Assembly (NCBI RefSeq): GCF_019443965.1
Contig: NZ_CP040814.1
Coordinates: 2,666,001-2,730,000, forward strand
DNA length: 64,000 nucleotides
Direction of reading: 5' to 3'
DNA from: Salinibacterium sp. M195
GTDB taxonomy: Bacteria > Actinomycetota > Actinomycetes > Actinomycetales > Microbacteriaceae
Part shown: positions 1-8,113 of the stretch, piece by piece
Layout: each line of letters starts with the position of its first letter
Position numbering within the stretch: position 1 is the first letter of the stretch
Made by a program: the position numbers and the translations under genes
Notes under the pieces: model-generated
Told to the model about the DNA's origin: nothing
Seen by the model: the letters and a program-made list of their open reading frames with translations, nothing else
Database searches by the model: none

Positions 1-146
1 AACCATTCACGACAGTCAGCTCGAAACACCTGTCCCGGTTTGACCGTGACGGCCGCCGGAATATCTCCATGCCATCGATTGTGGCCAACCAGTTTCTGGT
101 CGGTAAAGGATTTTTCGGAATCTAAGGGAAACAGATTCTCAGACAT
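1..146 (-). CDS. fmdA: Formamidase/acetamidase, N-terminal fragment cut by the window edge
   Basis: The reverse strand from 146 reads an ATG-started frame of 48 complete codons that stays open to the window edge. It begins MSENLFPLDSEKSF and contains GHNRWHGDIPAAVTVKPG and then RADCREWF, the signature N-terminus of the FmdA_AmdA family, which hydrolyses formamide or short aliphatic amides to ammonia and the acid. An AAAGGAA ribosome-binding site lies just upstream (about 151-157). It is the third gene of an operon with the FmdB-like and AmiS-like genes; that linkage is typical of short-chain amide use. Only the N-terminus is visible, so catalytic residues cannot be checked. Confidence 0.88.
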   Translation of the reverse strand, partial: MSENLFPLDSEKSFTDQKLVGHNRWHGDIPAAVTVKPGQVFRADCREW

Positions 147-225
147 TTTTTTCCTTTCAAAGATGAAACAAATTCTTGTGAGAGTCGTGAAACTGCGTTC
201 GCTGCGGGATGGCCGCCGCGGAGGC

Positions 226-846
226 TTAGGCGTTCGAGTGGGCCACCTCCTCCGCGGGAGCTGGTTGGCGGGTGCGCAAGATGACCATTGCGACGATGAA
301 GACCACCGCGAGCACAATTGCGACGATCGCGCCGTCTAGCGTTTGCCAAATTCCCGTGAGGATAAGGAACGCTGGAATGGCGGCGGTAATCCAGCCCTGC
401 ACCGCCGCAACTGCCCCAGTGATCCACGTGAGCGAGGTCATTCCCTTGCCAAGCACTAGATAGAACAGGGACCACAAAACGGCCCATTGGAGCCAGATAA
501 CGAAGAACGCGTAGTCACCGAACCAGACAAGGTTCGCGACGGCGTAGGCGACCGCCGCAATAGCGACGAAGAGGGAAAAGTAGCCGAGCCCCGTTGGGTC
601 GTAGCCCCAGGTGTTTCCCATCGCGACGTACAGGTAGGTGAAGCCAAAGAGATAGAGACCGCTCGCGGAGAAAATCACCGCAGCGTCTCCACCGGCAGTA
701 AAGATCAGATACGTCGGAGTGAGAACTTGCAGGAACCCGACAAACCAGTTGAGCGGCGTTGCGCCGGCGCCTTTCACAATGCCCATCAGCGCTAGCCCGT
801 TGAGAAATAGGACCGCACCTACGTATAGCAAACCGACAGCACTCAT
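226..846 (-). CDS. amiS: AmiS/UreI family amide or urea channel
   Basis: A 206-residue protein that is almost entirely hydrophobic, with six or so membrane segments starting near residue 3 and a short polar tail after about residue 190. Length, the opening GLLYVGAVLFLNGL and the internal WGYDPTGLGYFSL region match AmiS/UreI proteins, proton-gated or passive channels for urea and short amides in the cytoplasmic membrane. It lies 28 bp downstream of the FmdB-like gene and 79 bp upstream of formamidase, so it probably brings in the amide that formamidase hydrolyses. The start is the ATG at 846 with an AGGA element about 12 nt upstream. Urea rather than formamide as substrate cannot be excluded. 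Confidence 0.87.
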   Translation of the reverse strand: MSAVGLLYVGAVLFLNGLALMGIVKGAGATPLNWFVGFLQVLTPTYLIFTAGGDAAVIFSASGLYLFGFTYLYVAMGNTWGYDPTGLGYFSLFVAIAAVAYAVANLVWFGDYAFFVIWLQWAVLWSLFYLVLGKGMTSLTWITGAVAAVQGWITAAIPAFLILTGIWQTLDGAIVAIVLAVVFIVAMVILRTRQPAPAEEVAHSNA

Positions 847-874
847 CTGGATCTCGCTTCCTGTTTTTTATTCT

Positions 875-1171
875 CTAGGCGCGCGGTAATTTCTGCGCTC
901 GAGGATCATAGGTAACCCGTTGGGGGCGACGAGACCCCGAAGGAAGCGAACCAACCACCTGCGGTGCATCCGCCGTTGCGTTGGTTGCATCGAGAAGTCT
1001 TCTCGCTCCGGCGTTCCCAAAATTGAGAAGAGGGGAACTGAAAATACGAGGTGCGTCGCCTGCACAAGCCGGGCATGAAGCCGTCTGGGGAATGTCACCC
1101 ATCGGCGCTCGTTTGTCGAAATGCCCGTGTTCAGCGCAAGAATATTCGTAAGCAGGAATGGCGCTCACCAC
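875..1171 (-). CDS. fmdB: FmdB-type zinc-ribbon protein
   Basis: A 98-residue protein beginning with the FmdB fold: AYEYSC at residues 7-12, then C12-x2-H15, PMGDIP, and C33-x2-C36 followed by APRIFSSP. C12, H15, C33 and C36 would form a small zinc ribbon; the second ligand is His where many FmdB proteins have Cys. The C-terminal 45 residues are basic and probably disordered. FmdB proteins are named as putative regulators of formamidase operons, and this copy is the first gene of such an operon, but the molecular role is not established. The start is a GTG followed by a second GTG; I see no strong ribosome-binding site, so the exact start is uncertain by a codon or two. Confidence 0.8.
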   Translation of the reverse strand: MVSAIPAYEYSCAEHGHFDKRAPMGDIPQTASCPACAGDAPRIFSSPLLNFGNAGARRLLDATNATADAPQVVGSLPSGSRRPQRVTYDPRAQKLPRA

Positions 1172-1372
1172 CGATCTCGGGTAGACGACTCTGTATATCT
1201 CGAGACGCTAGCAAGCATCCCTCAGGGAAGCAATGGTCGCGGTACCACTCTGCTGCGACGAGGGGATTTCCGCTATGCGCACCCGGCCGGGAGAAAGTCA
1301 CCGAGAACCAGAAGGATGCCGTCAAATAAAACAGCTGGCGCACCGCAGAAAGAAGCTTCGCGCGGTTAACGC

Positions 1373-1400
1373 AAAAATCCCGGCCTCTTTCGAGACCGGG
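1373..1400 (-). terminator. Rho-independent terminator of tRNA-fMet
   Basis: On the minus strand a nine-base-pair stem (CCCGGTCTC / GAGGCCGGG, one wobble pair) with a GAAA tetraloop is followed by ATTTTTGC. It sits 10 nt beyond the CCA end of the tRNA. Confidence 0.85.
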
Positions 1401-1410
1401 ATCTTTCACA

Positions 1411-1487
1411 TGGTTGCGGGGACAGGATTTGAACCTGCGACCTCTGGGTTATGAGCCCAGCGAGCTACCGAACTGCTCCACCCCGCG
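1411..1487 (-). tRNA. Initiator tRNA-fMet (CAT)
   Basis: The reverse complement folds as a 77-nt tRNA with encoded CCA. The acceptor starts CGCGGGG and pairs with CCCCGCA, leaving the C1-A72 mismatch that is diagnostic of bacterial initiator tRNA. The anticodon loop is CUCAUAA on a stem ending in three G-C pairs (GGG/CCC), the other initiator hallmark. The T-loop is GGTTCAAATCC. It is followed by its own terminator, so it is probably a single-gene transcript. Confidence 0.97.
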
Positions 1488-1520
1488 GCGTGCTTAAAGA
1501 CTAACACAGGGTGAAGGAGG

Positions 1521-1567
1521 TGAAAACCGAACTCAGCGGGTTCGCAGTGTGCTGCGGCCCGCTGAGT
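1521..1567 (-). terminator. Terminator of the UPF0182 gene
   Basis: On the minus strand a ten-base-pair stem (ACTCAGCGGG with CCCGCTGAGT) encloses an inner CGCAG/CTGCG stem and is followed by TCGGTTTTC. It begins 10 nt after the UPF0182 stop codon. Confidence 0.8.
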
Positions 1568-1576
1568 CAGAATTCG

Positions 1577-4471
1577 CTATTCAGTGGCGTCGATTGCCCG
1601 CTGGATTGCGGCGGTCATGCGGTCGTCTGCCTCAGCGGCAGCGACGAGATCGTTGTCAGCGTAGGCTGCCTGACGATCGGCCAATGCTGACTTGTAGTCG
1701 GCAAGAGCCTTGTCGAGAGCGGGGTTGTCGCCCGGCGTTACTGGCTCAACTGGCGCGTCAGGATCAACGGGCTCCACTGGCGCGTCTGGATCAACCGGAA
1801 CCTCCGGGTCAACCGGAACTTCACCGTCGCCAGCCTCGGCTCCAGAGTCTCCCCCGAACAGCGAGTCGAGTGCCTGGTCGAGGGTGTCCTCGAATGCAAT
1901 CTCATCACCGAACGATACGAGCACCTTGCGCAACAGTGGGTACTGGGTTCCACTCGTTGACTGCACGTAAACCGGTTGCACATAGAGCAGTCCGCCACCG
2001 ACGGGCAGCGTCAGCAGGTTTCCGAGCTTCACCTCGGTGTCACCGCGCTGCAAGAGCGCAAGCTGGTTCGCGACAATCGTGTCGGTGTTGAAGCTGTTCT
2101 GCACCTGACCAGGACCCGGGATGGTGTCCTTCTTGGGCAGATTCAGCAGCGTGAGCTTGCCGTAATCTGGCCCGGCATCCGAGTTCGCGGTGAGGTATCC
2201 GGTGAGAACACTTCGGGTCGCGTCTGCACTTCCCTTCGGAATGAAGGTCGAGTACAGCGTGAACGCGGGGTCTTCGGTTCCCGGAACCTGCATCGTGAGG
2301 TAGTACGGGGGCTGAAGCGAACCAGTTGCTGAAACCGGGTCTTCCGGGCTCACCCACTGGTCGTCACTCGAGTAGAACGAGCCAGCATCCGTCACGTGGA
2401 AGGATCCCAGAATCTCGCGCTGCACCTTGAACAGGTCAGAGGGGTACCGCACGTGGTCGAGCAGTTCAACGCTCATGTCGCTCTGTGGCAGCAGCGTGTT
2501 CGGGAAGATCTTGTTCCAGGTCTTCAGTACAGGATCTTCGTCGTCCCACGCATACAGCTTCACCGAACCGTCATAGGCATCAACTGTTGCCTTGACCGAG
2601 TTGCGGATGTAGTTGATGTTGTCGAGCGCGAACTGCGGCGCCGGCGTGTAGGTGTCTGCAATCGCACTGGAGAGCTGCTCGACCTGCGAGTACGGGTAGT
2701 TAGCGCCCGTGGTGTAGCCGTCGACGATCCACACGATGCGGTCGTCCACGATGGCGGGGTAGACATCGCTGTCAACGGTGAGGTACGGCGCTACCTTCGC
2801 GACACGGTCGAGAGGCTCACGGTCGTACAAAATCTGCGACTCTTCAGTAACCGCTGACGAGAGGAAGATTTGCTCAGACTGGAACTTGATCGCGTAAACA
2901 AGCTTCTTGAAAACGTTGTCGAGAACTGGCCCACCTTCGCCGTCAAACGTGGTGGTGGCGTTCTGGTTGCTATCTTCGCCACCCGACGGGAAGTCGAGCT
3001 CGATGTCATCGGCACCCTCGGGTCCACCGACAATCGAGTACTCGGGTGACTTCTCACCGAAGTAAACGCGAGGCTCAAATTCGCCAAGGGCACCCGTGCT
3101 GGGGATTCCCGACTGCAAGAACACCGGCTGACCATCGGCAGCGCGTTGGTTACCGTAGGCCGCAACAACGCCGTAACCGTGCGTGTAGACGACGGCATTG
3201 TTGTACCAAGACTGGGAATCGCCCAGACCGGACTGGTTCAACTCACGAACCGCAATGACGGTGTCTTGCGTCTCGCCGTCAATGTCATAGCGGTCAACAT
3301 CGAGGTGACTGTCGAACTGGTAGTACTGCTTGAACTGTTCGAGCTGCGCAAACGCCTGCGGCGCAATAGCGGGGTCGAGGATGCGGATGTTTGCCGTTGT
3401 CGTTGCGTCTTCACGCAGCGCACCAGATTCGGCATCCGTCGTCGCGCTGTAAGGAATCTCTTCGACGTCGGCAACGCCGTAGGCATCACGTGTCGCCTGA
3501 ATGCTTCGATCTATATATTCCGATTCGTAGGTACGCGCGTTGGGGTCTACCTGGAAGCGCTGGACGATCCACGGGTAGAGGTTTCCGACGACGAGCCCGC
3601 TGATCAGCAGCAGAGCGGTACCGATCATCGGCAGACGCCAGCGACCGATTATGGCCGTAACGATGAACAGGATGGCAACGATGGCGGCAATTCCCGCAAG
3701 AATTGCGCGACCCGGAATTGTGGCGTTTGCCTCGGTGTAACTTGCACCGGTTTGCAGGAATCCCTGGCTCGAGGAGTAGAGCGTGGTGAACTGGTCGAGC
3801 CAGATGCTCAATGCCTGAACAGCAAAGAAGAGGCCGGCGGTGACGGCCAACTGGATGCGCGCAGAACGTGAGATGCGCACTTCGCGGCCATGAACGCTGA
3901 GCGCACCGTAAAGATAACTTGTCGCGAGAGCGGCAACGAACGAAACGATGAGTACCGCGGAAGCGAATCCGACAATGCCGTGGTACATGGGCAGCTCGTA
4001 GAAGTAGAAGCCAATGTCTAGCTTGAACTGCGGGTCGACTTCACCGAAAGAGGTGCGGTTGAGCCACTGCAACGCAACGGGCCAGCTGCCAGCAGCGGAG
4101 ACGCCACCGAAAACTCCCAAAAGAACGGGGATACCGACCATGGCGAGCTTGCGGAGCGGCTCGACTACCTGCTGGTAGCCCTCCAGCTGCGCATTGAGTT
4201 TCGCGTAAATCGGGCGTGCACGGAACGCGATGAGAAGGCTGATACCCACCGGAATTGCCATCGCAGCAAAACCAATAAGGAACATCACCGCATTAGCGAT
4301 CCACTGGGTGGTAAGCACCTCGAGATAGCCGGCCTGGTCAAACCAGAGAACGTCGGCATAGAGATTGGAGAACAAGAAGAATGCGATCACAATGACGGCG
4401 AGAATTATCGCCGTGATCGTAAACGCAGACCTCGTTTTGCTCTTAGGGGCTGATTCGGTTTGGCTCGACAC
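1577..4471 (-). CDS. UPF0182 family large membrane protein
   Basis: A 964-residue protein with about seven transmembrane segments in the first 320 residues (roughly 17-40, 58-82, 108-132, 160-187, 206-228, 255-276, 280-300), then a long probably extracytoplasmic domain with motifs such as YTHGYGVVAAYGN, the usual UPF0182 architecture and length. The function of the family is unknown; the M. tuberculosis homologue is Rv3193c. The last 120 residues are low-complexity: repeated VDPD/APVEP blocks (about residues 883-910) and an Ala/Asp-rich helical tail. The start is GTG at 4471 with CAGGAG upstream. It lies next to the PDZ/S16 gene in the same orientation, as in other actinobacteria, 111 bp apart. 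Confidence 0.9.
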   Translation of the reverse strand: MSSQTESAPKSKTRSAFTITAIILAVIVIAFFLFSNLYADVLWFDQAGYLEVLTTQWIANAVMFLIGFAAMAIPVGISLLIAFRARPIYAKLNAQLEGYQQVVEPLRKLAMVGIPVLLGVFGGVSAAGSWPVALQWLNRTSFGEVDPQFKLDIGFYFYELPMYHGIVGFASAVLIVSFVAALATSYLYGALSVHGREVRISRSARIQLAVTAGLFFAVQALSIWLDQFTTLYSSSQGFLQTGASYTEANATIPGRAILAGIAAIVAILFIVTAIIGRWRLPMIGTALLLISGLVVGNLYPWIVQRFQVDPNARTYESEYIDRSIQATRDAYGVADVEEIPYSATTDAESGALREDATTTANIRILDPAIAPQAFAQLEQFKQYYQFDSHLDVDRYDIDGETQDTVIAVRELNQSGLGDSQSWYNNAVVYTHGYGVVAAYGNQRAADGQPVFLQSGIPSTGALGEFEPRVYFGEKSPEYSIVGGPEGADDIELDFPSGGEDSNQNATTTFDGEGGPVLDNVFKKLVYAIKFQSEQIFLSSAVTEESQILYDREPLDRVAKVAPYLTVDSDVYPAIVDDRIVWIVDGYTTGANYPYSQVEQLSSAIADTYTPAPQFALDNINYIRNSVKATVDAYDGSVKLYAWDDEDPVLKTWNKIFPNTLLPQSDMSVELLDHVRYPSDLFKVQREILGSFHVTDAGSFYSSDDQWVSPEDPVSATGSLQPPYYLTMQVPGTEDPAFTLYSTFIPKGSADATRSVLTGYLTANSDAGPDYGKLTLLNLPKKDTIPGPGQVQNSFNTDTIVANQLALLQRGDTEVKLGNLLTLPVGGGLLYVQPVYVQSTSGTQYPLLRKVLVSFGDEIAFEDTLDQALDSLFGGDSGAEAGDGEVPVDPEVPVDPDAPVEPVDPDAPVEPVTPGDNPALDKALADYKSALADRQAAYADNDLVAAAEADDRMTAAIQRAIDATE
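1741..1822. repeat. Short in-frame tandem repeat coding Pro/Asp/Val/Glu-rich tail
   Basis: Imperfect units of about 30 bp sharing ACTGGCGCGTC(A/T)GGATCAAC(C/G)GG and, in shorter form, GGGTCAACCGGAAC recur inside the UPF0182 gene and encode alternating VDPD, VDPE and APVEP blocks. Unit lengths are multiples of three, so changes in copy number would keep the frame. Confidence 0.75.
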
Positions 4472-4582
4472 TGTACTTCGCTCCTGAGATTGGGGGCCTA
4501 GCGGTATCTTAAAGGTCTTTCATGGGCGCGGGGCGAATGATCGCTCTCAGCGTCAATCGGGGAAACGATCACCCAATAGCGG

Positions 4583-5695
4583 TCAACGTGCGTCGCAAGA
4601 CGGAAGCCCGGTGCCGCTCAGGCCAGCACGGATGCTGGCGAGCGCGACGAGAGCGTCGTTGAGGTTATCCACTGCGTACACGGTGAGGCCGTCGGGGATG
4701 TTCTCCGCGACCTCATCGCAATTCTCTACTGGGGCAAAGAAAAAGCTGGCGCCGGCATCGCGGGCCCCATACATCTTCTGTTGAATTCCCCCGATTGGCC
4801 CGACGTCACCGCTGGCGGTGATGGTGCCGGTTCCCGCAATTTCTTCACCGCCGTTGATCGCACCAGGCGTGAGCTTGTCGATGATCCCTAGCGCGAACAT
4901 CATGCCTGCGCTGGGGCCGCCGACATTCTCAAGCTGAATCTTGACGTCAACGGGAAAGTTGTATTCACTACCCACAATGACTCCGATGACAGCGATGGCG
5001 TCATCGCCCTCGCTCATTGTCGGCGTGATCTCCGCCGTCTGTTCTTCACCCTCGCGTTCAAAGACGATGATGGCGGGCGTCGTTGTTCCGTTGCTCGCAA
5101 TCGCATCGCGAAGGCCGGCAACGTCAGCGAAAGTTTCGTCATTAACCGACCGGATGATGTCGCCAGCCTGCAGCACACCATCCGATGGTCCGTCGGCGCT
5201 TGTCTCGGCGACGGTGAGCGTTGCATCAAATTCGTAGTCCAGATCGGACAGTGCCGCAGCAATTGCTTCCTGTTGCGAGCTTTCCATCTGAATGCGGCCA
5301 GCTTCTGCTGATTCCTCAACCGTCACGCCAGTGGGGTAAATGGATTCGACAGGAACGATCGCGCGACTGCGGTCGAAGTACGCGGCACCGACTTCGAACC
5401 AGCTCAGCGGCGACTGAGGGTTTCCCTGCACGTTCACGGTGAGCATGTCGAGCGCACCCTCAGTGGGATACGTCGTTTCGACGGGAATTTGGATGAGCGG
5501 CACAAGCTCGCCGTCGATCTCAACGTCGCCCAAGGTGTCGTAGACCGGGCCCGGTTGTTCGATGATGTACGGCGAGGGAACGAGCGTTGCCAACAACGTT
5601 CCGATGAGCGCAACGCTGAGAATCAGCCAGCCAAGCCAGCCACTTCGGGCGCGACGAGACGACTGTTCGGGACGATTATCAGTAAACAGGGCCAC
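4583..5695 (-). CDS. YlbL-type membrane-anchored PDZ / Lon-like (S16) serine protease
   Basis: A 370-residue protein with one N-terminal membrane anchor (residues about 20-38), a PDZ domain (about 158-230, with DGVLQAGDII) and a C-terminal S16 Lon-type proteolytic domain. The catalytic Ser262 lies in GGPSAG and the dyad Lys307 in GGIQQK, so the site looks intact. There is no ATPase domain, as in B. subtilis YlbL and the M. tuberculosis homologue Rv3194c. The active domain should face outside. The start is GTG at 5695 with an AAGGA site 5 nt upstream. It is divergent from the Zincin_2 gene and codirectional with UPF0182. Its physiological substrate is unknown. Confidence 0.9.
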   Translation of the reverse strand: MALFTDNRPEQSSRRARSGWLGWLILSVALIGTLLATLVPSPYIIEQPGPVYDTLGDVEIDGELVPLIQIPVETTYPTEGALDMLTVNVQGNPQSPLSWFEVGAAYFDRSRAIVPVESIYPTGVTVEESAEAGRIQMESSQQEAIAAALSDLDYEFDATLTVAETSADGPSDGVLQAGDIIRSVNDETFADVAGLRDAIASNGTTTPAIIVFEREGEEQTAEITPTMSEGDDAIAVIGVIVGSEYNFPVDVKIQLENVGGPSAGMMFALGIIDKLTPGAINGGEEIAGTGTITASGDVGPIGGIQQKMYGARDAGASFFFAPVENCDEVAENIPDGLTVYAVDNLNDALVALASIRAGLSGTGLPSCDAR

Positions 5696-5791
5696 CTAGG
5701 TCCTTACGGGGTGGAAGCGGTGTTCGCCACAGGCGCACGGTAAGACTCACTAGCCTAGGTCAAAACTCAGCCGCGCACGCCATCGAGCGGC

Positions 5792-5797
5792 TAGCGT
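5792..5797 (+). promoter_or_regulatory. -10 box, leaderless promoter of the Zincin_2 gene
   Basis: TAGCGT lies exactly 6 nt before the ATG at 5804 and no ribosome-binding site is visible, which fits transcription starting at the A of the start codon. Confidence 0.55.
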
Positions 5798-5803
5798 TAA
5801 TCC

Positions 5804-7147
5804 ATGGCTGACAACGCTGACAACAATTCCGAAGACGAGTTCCGCGACATGATGCGAGAGTTCCTCTCCGGAGATGGAGAGATTGACCCCGCAAAGCTTG
5901 CTGCCGCGGCGGGATTGCCGAATGATCCTGCAATGATTCAGCAGCTCCTGAGCCAGCTCCAGAGCGCCCTCGGTAACAGCAAAGATGGAATCGACTGGGA
6001 CATTGCGCTCCAGCAAGCTAAAGGCCTCGCCGCGCAAGGCACTGTCGTCTCGTTGCCCGCGGAGCGTTCCAAGCTGGAACAGGCCCTCCACGTGGCATCA
6101 CTGTGGCTCAACGAGGTCACTGACGTTTCTGAACTCACCGTGGAGCCCAAACTTCTGAGCCGCAGCGAGTGGGTCACCCTCACCATGCCCGTCTGGACAC
6201 AGCTTGCTGAGCCCGTGGCGAATTCGATCGCGAACTCGCTCACTGACGTACTCACGCAAAACACCCCAGAAGAGATGAATGACATGCTCAGCGGTGCGAG
6301 CAAAGTGATGCGCAACATCGGCGGCACCCTGTTCGCCATGCAGCTCGGCCAGGTTGTCGGGCAGCTCTCGAGTGAAGTGGTCTCTGGCGGAGACATCGGT
6401 ATCCCCCTGCTCGATGAGCAGCAGGCAGCGATCGTGCCCCAAAACGTGTTCGCATTTGGCAATGGCCTCGACCTTCCTGACGAAGAAATTCACCTGTACT
6501 TGGCCGTGCGCGAGCTCGCGCACGCTCGACTGTTCCGGCATGCAAAGTGGCTGCGCCTACAGTTCATGACCTCGGTTACGGCCTATGCCCACGACATCCA
6601 CATTGACTCGGATGCGATTGCCGAACTCGCAAACGGTTTCGATCCAAGCAACCCTGAAGACTTGCGCGACGCCATGACGAATGGTTCGCTCATCCCGCCT
6701 AAGAGCGAGGAACAACGGGAAGCACTTGAACGTCTTGAGACGGTGCTCGCCCTGGTCGAAGGGTGGGTTGATGTCGTTACCGCGGCTGCCACCACTCGAC
6801 TGCCTGCGCGGGGCGCGATCGCAGAAACTGTGCGTCGGCGTCGCGCCTCTGGCGGACCAGCAGAGTCTGCGTTTGCCACCCTCGTCGGCCTAGAACTTCG
6901 ACCTCGTCGACTACGAGAAGCCGCCGCAATGTGGCAACACGTCAGTGACGAACTTGGCGCAGAGCAGCGTGATGCTCTCTGGTCACACCCTGACCTGATG
7001 CCCACCGGCGCCGACATCGACGATCCTGCCGCGCTCGTGGCTCGACTCCGTGATGGCGGAAAGACCCCAGACGATATCGATCAGGCAATTAACGACCTCC
7101 TGAACGACGAGTCTGGAGACCGGCCTCACGAAGGCGACAACTCCTAA
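5804..7147 (+). CDS. Zincin_2 family putative metalloprotease (former DUF2342)
   Basis: A 447-residue soluble acidic protein. The family motif R-E-L-A-H (residues 236-240) followed by ARLF occupies the place of HExxH, so the first His of a classical zincin is Arg, as is usual in this actinobacterial family. No signal peptide or membrane segment is visible apart from a moderately hydrophobic stretch at 170-186. Homologues are annotated as zinc-dependent metalloproteases or F420-associated hydrolases, but activity is not established. It is followed 75 bp later by the E1-like gene, an order also found in M. tuberculosis (Rv3195-Rv3196), which suggests linked functions. The C-terminus (about 425-447) is acidic and probably flexible. 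Confidence 0.85.
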   Translation: MADNADNNSEDEFRDMMREFLSGDGEIDPAKLAAAAGLPNDPAMIQQLLSQLQSALGNSKDGIDWDIALQQAKGLAAQGTVVSLPAERSKLEQALHVASLWLNEVTDVSELTVEPKLLSRSEWVTLTMPVWTQLAEPVANSIANSLTDVLTQNTPEEMNDMLSGASKVMRNIGGTLFAMQLGQVVGQLSSEVVSGGDIGIPLLDEQQAAIVPQNVFAFGNGLDLPDEEIHLYLAVRELAHARLFRHAKWLRLQFMTSVTAYAHDIHIDSDAIAELANGFDPSNPEDLRDAMTNGSLIPPKSEEQREALERLETVLALVEGWVDVVTAAATTRLPARGAIAETVRRRRASGGPAESAFATLVGLELRPRRLREAAAMWQHVSDELGAEQRDALWSHPDLMPTGADIDDPAALVARLRDGGKTPDDIDQAINDLLNDESGDRPHEGDNS

Positions 7148-7210
7148 GCAGCGTGCACCGCGCTCGCTGCGCGCTGTGGAATCTTCGCACTGACCAATCG
7201 GACAGGCGTG

Positions 7211-7216
7211 CACAAT
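7211..7216 (+). promoter_or_regulatory. Candidate -10 box of the E1-like gene
   Basis: CACAAT lies 6 nt before the ATG at 7223, the same spacing as other apparent leaderless starts here, and no Shine-Dalgarno sequence is present. Confidence 0.4.
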
Positions 7217-7222
7217 AGGCAC

Positions 7223-8113
7223 ATGATCCTGCGCGTAGACCCCCGCCTACCACTGGTGTGGCGCTCCCCCACGAGCGCCCAATTCGGTATCGACCCACCC
7301 GCTGTTGTGCTGCCCCATGTCACCGACATCCAAGAGAAGATCCTCTCGGCTCTTGTCTCGGGCATCAGTCGCAGCGGAATCGGCATGCTGGCACGGTCGC
7401 ACCCCGCCGAGTGTGACGACCTTCTCGACGCGCTCTCGCGAATCCTCGTTGCCACGCCGCCACAACCGCCAAGCGCCCACGTTGCCATCGTGGGCTCCGG
7501 CGCGCTCACCGAAGCAATCGCTCGAACCCTCGCAGCTAGCGGAGTGACGGTGAGCACCGCTGAGCACTCGGATGAGCTAGCCGGGCCAGACCCGGATCTC
7601 ACGATCTTGGTCGGGCACTTCGTCATCGCCCCCTCAGTGCACTCGCACTGGCTGCGCCGGGATATTCCGCACCTGCCGGTCGTGGTGTCAGACTCTGCGG
7701 CCGAGATCGGCCCCGTCGTCACCCCGGGCATCACCGGATGTTTGCTGTGCGTCGAGCTCCACCGTCGCGACGCCGACGTTGCCTGGCCCGCCATCGCAAC
7801 TCAACTAATGGGCCGCCATTCCCACGCCGAGACCCCGGTGCTCATTGCCGAAGCTGCGGCCGAGGCAAGTCGGATGGCTCTGCATCGATTGGGAAGAGGC
7901 GGCTACACCGTTTTCGATCAAACCCCCGCCGATGCCGCTTCATCGGTGCGCATCGATTATGCGACAGGTCGCCGTGACGAAAGTCTCCGCTTTAGCCATC
8001 CGGAGTGCGGCTGCCAACAGGTCGGAAACGTTGCTAGCGTTGCGTCCGATCAGGCAGATCGTTCAGAAAACGGCTGGGAGCACGGCGCCCACCCCGACCT
8101 GTTTGTGCGCTAG
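7223..8113 (+). CDS. Orphan E1/ThiF-like (TOMM cyclodehydratase partner-like) protein
   Basis: A 296-residue protein related to the ThiF/E1-like subunits of azole (TOMM) cyclodehydratases. An N-terminal winged-helix-like part (1-85, opening ILRVDPRLPLVWRSP) is followed by a Rossmann segment with GSGALTEAI at 91-99 and a CLLC motif (173-176). A CGC motif (262-264) near the C-terminus could complete a zinc site. No YcaO gene or precursor peptide is nearby, so a role in peptide modification is only a database label. I chose the ATG at 7223 over the GTG at 7208 because homologues begin with this RVDPRLPLVWRSP region and a -10-like box fits it. Its last 80 bp overlap the 3' end of uvrD2 on the other strand. 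Confidence 0.72.
   Translation: MILRVDPRLPLVWRSPTSAQFGIDPPAVVLPHVTDIQEKILSALVSGISRSGIGMLARSHPAECDDLLDALSRILVATPPQPPSAHVAIVGSGALTEAIARTLAASGVTVSTAEHSDELAGPDPDLTILVGHFVIAPSVHSHWLRRDIPHLPVVVSDSAAEIGPVVTPGITGCLLCVELHRRDADVAWPAIATQLMGRHSHAETPVLIAEAAAEASRMALHRLGRGGYTVFDQTPADAASSVRIDYATGRRDESLRFSHPECGCQQVGNVASVASDQADRSENGWEHGAHPDLFVR

Noticed and set aside
1233-1454. A 73-codon plus-strand frame ending in AGTGFEPATSGL
   Set aside because: It runs antisense through the initiator tRNA and its terminator. The GTGFEPATSGL string is a well-known false protein produced by translating the tRNA complement.
1710-1970. Plus-strand frame with collagen-like Gly-Ser-Thr repeats
   Set aside because: It is only the antisense reading of the Pro/Asp/Glu tandem repeat in the UPF0182 gene.
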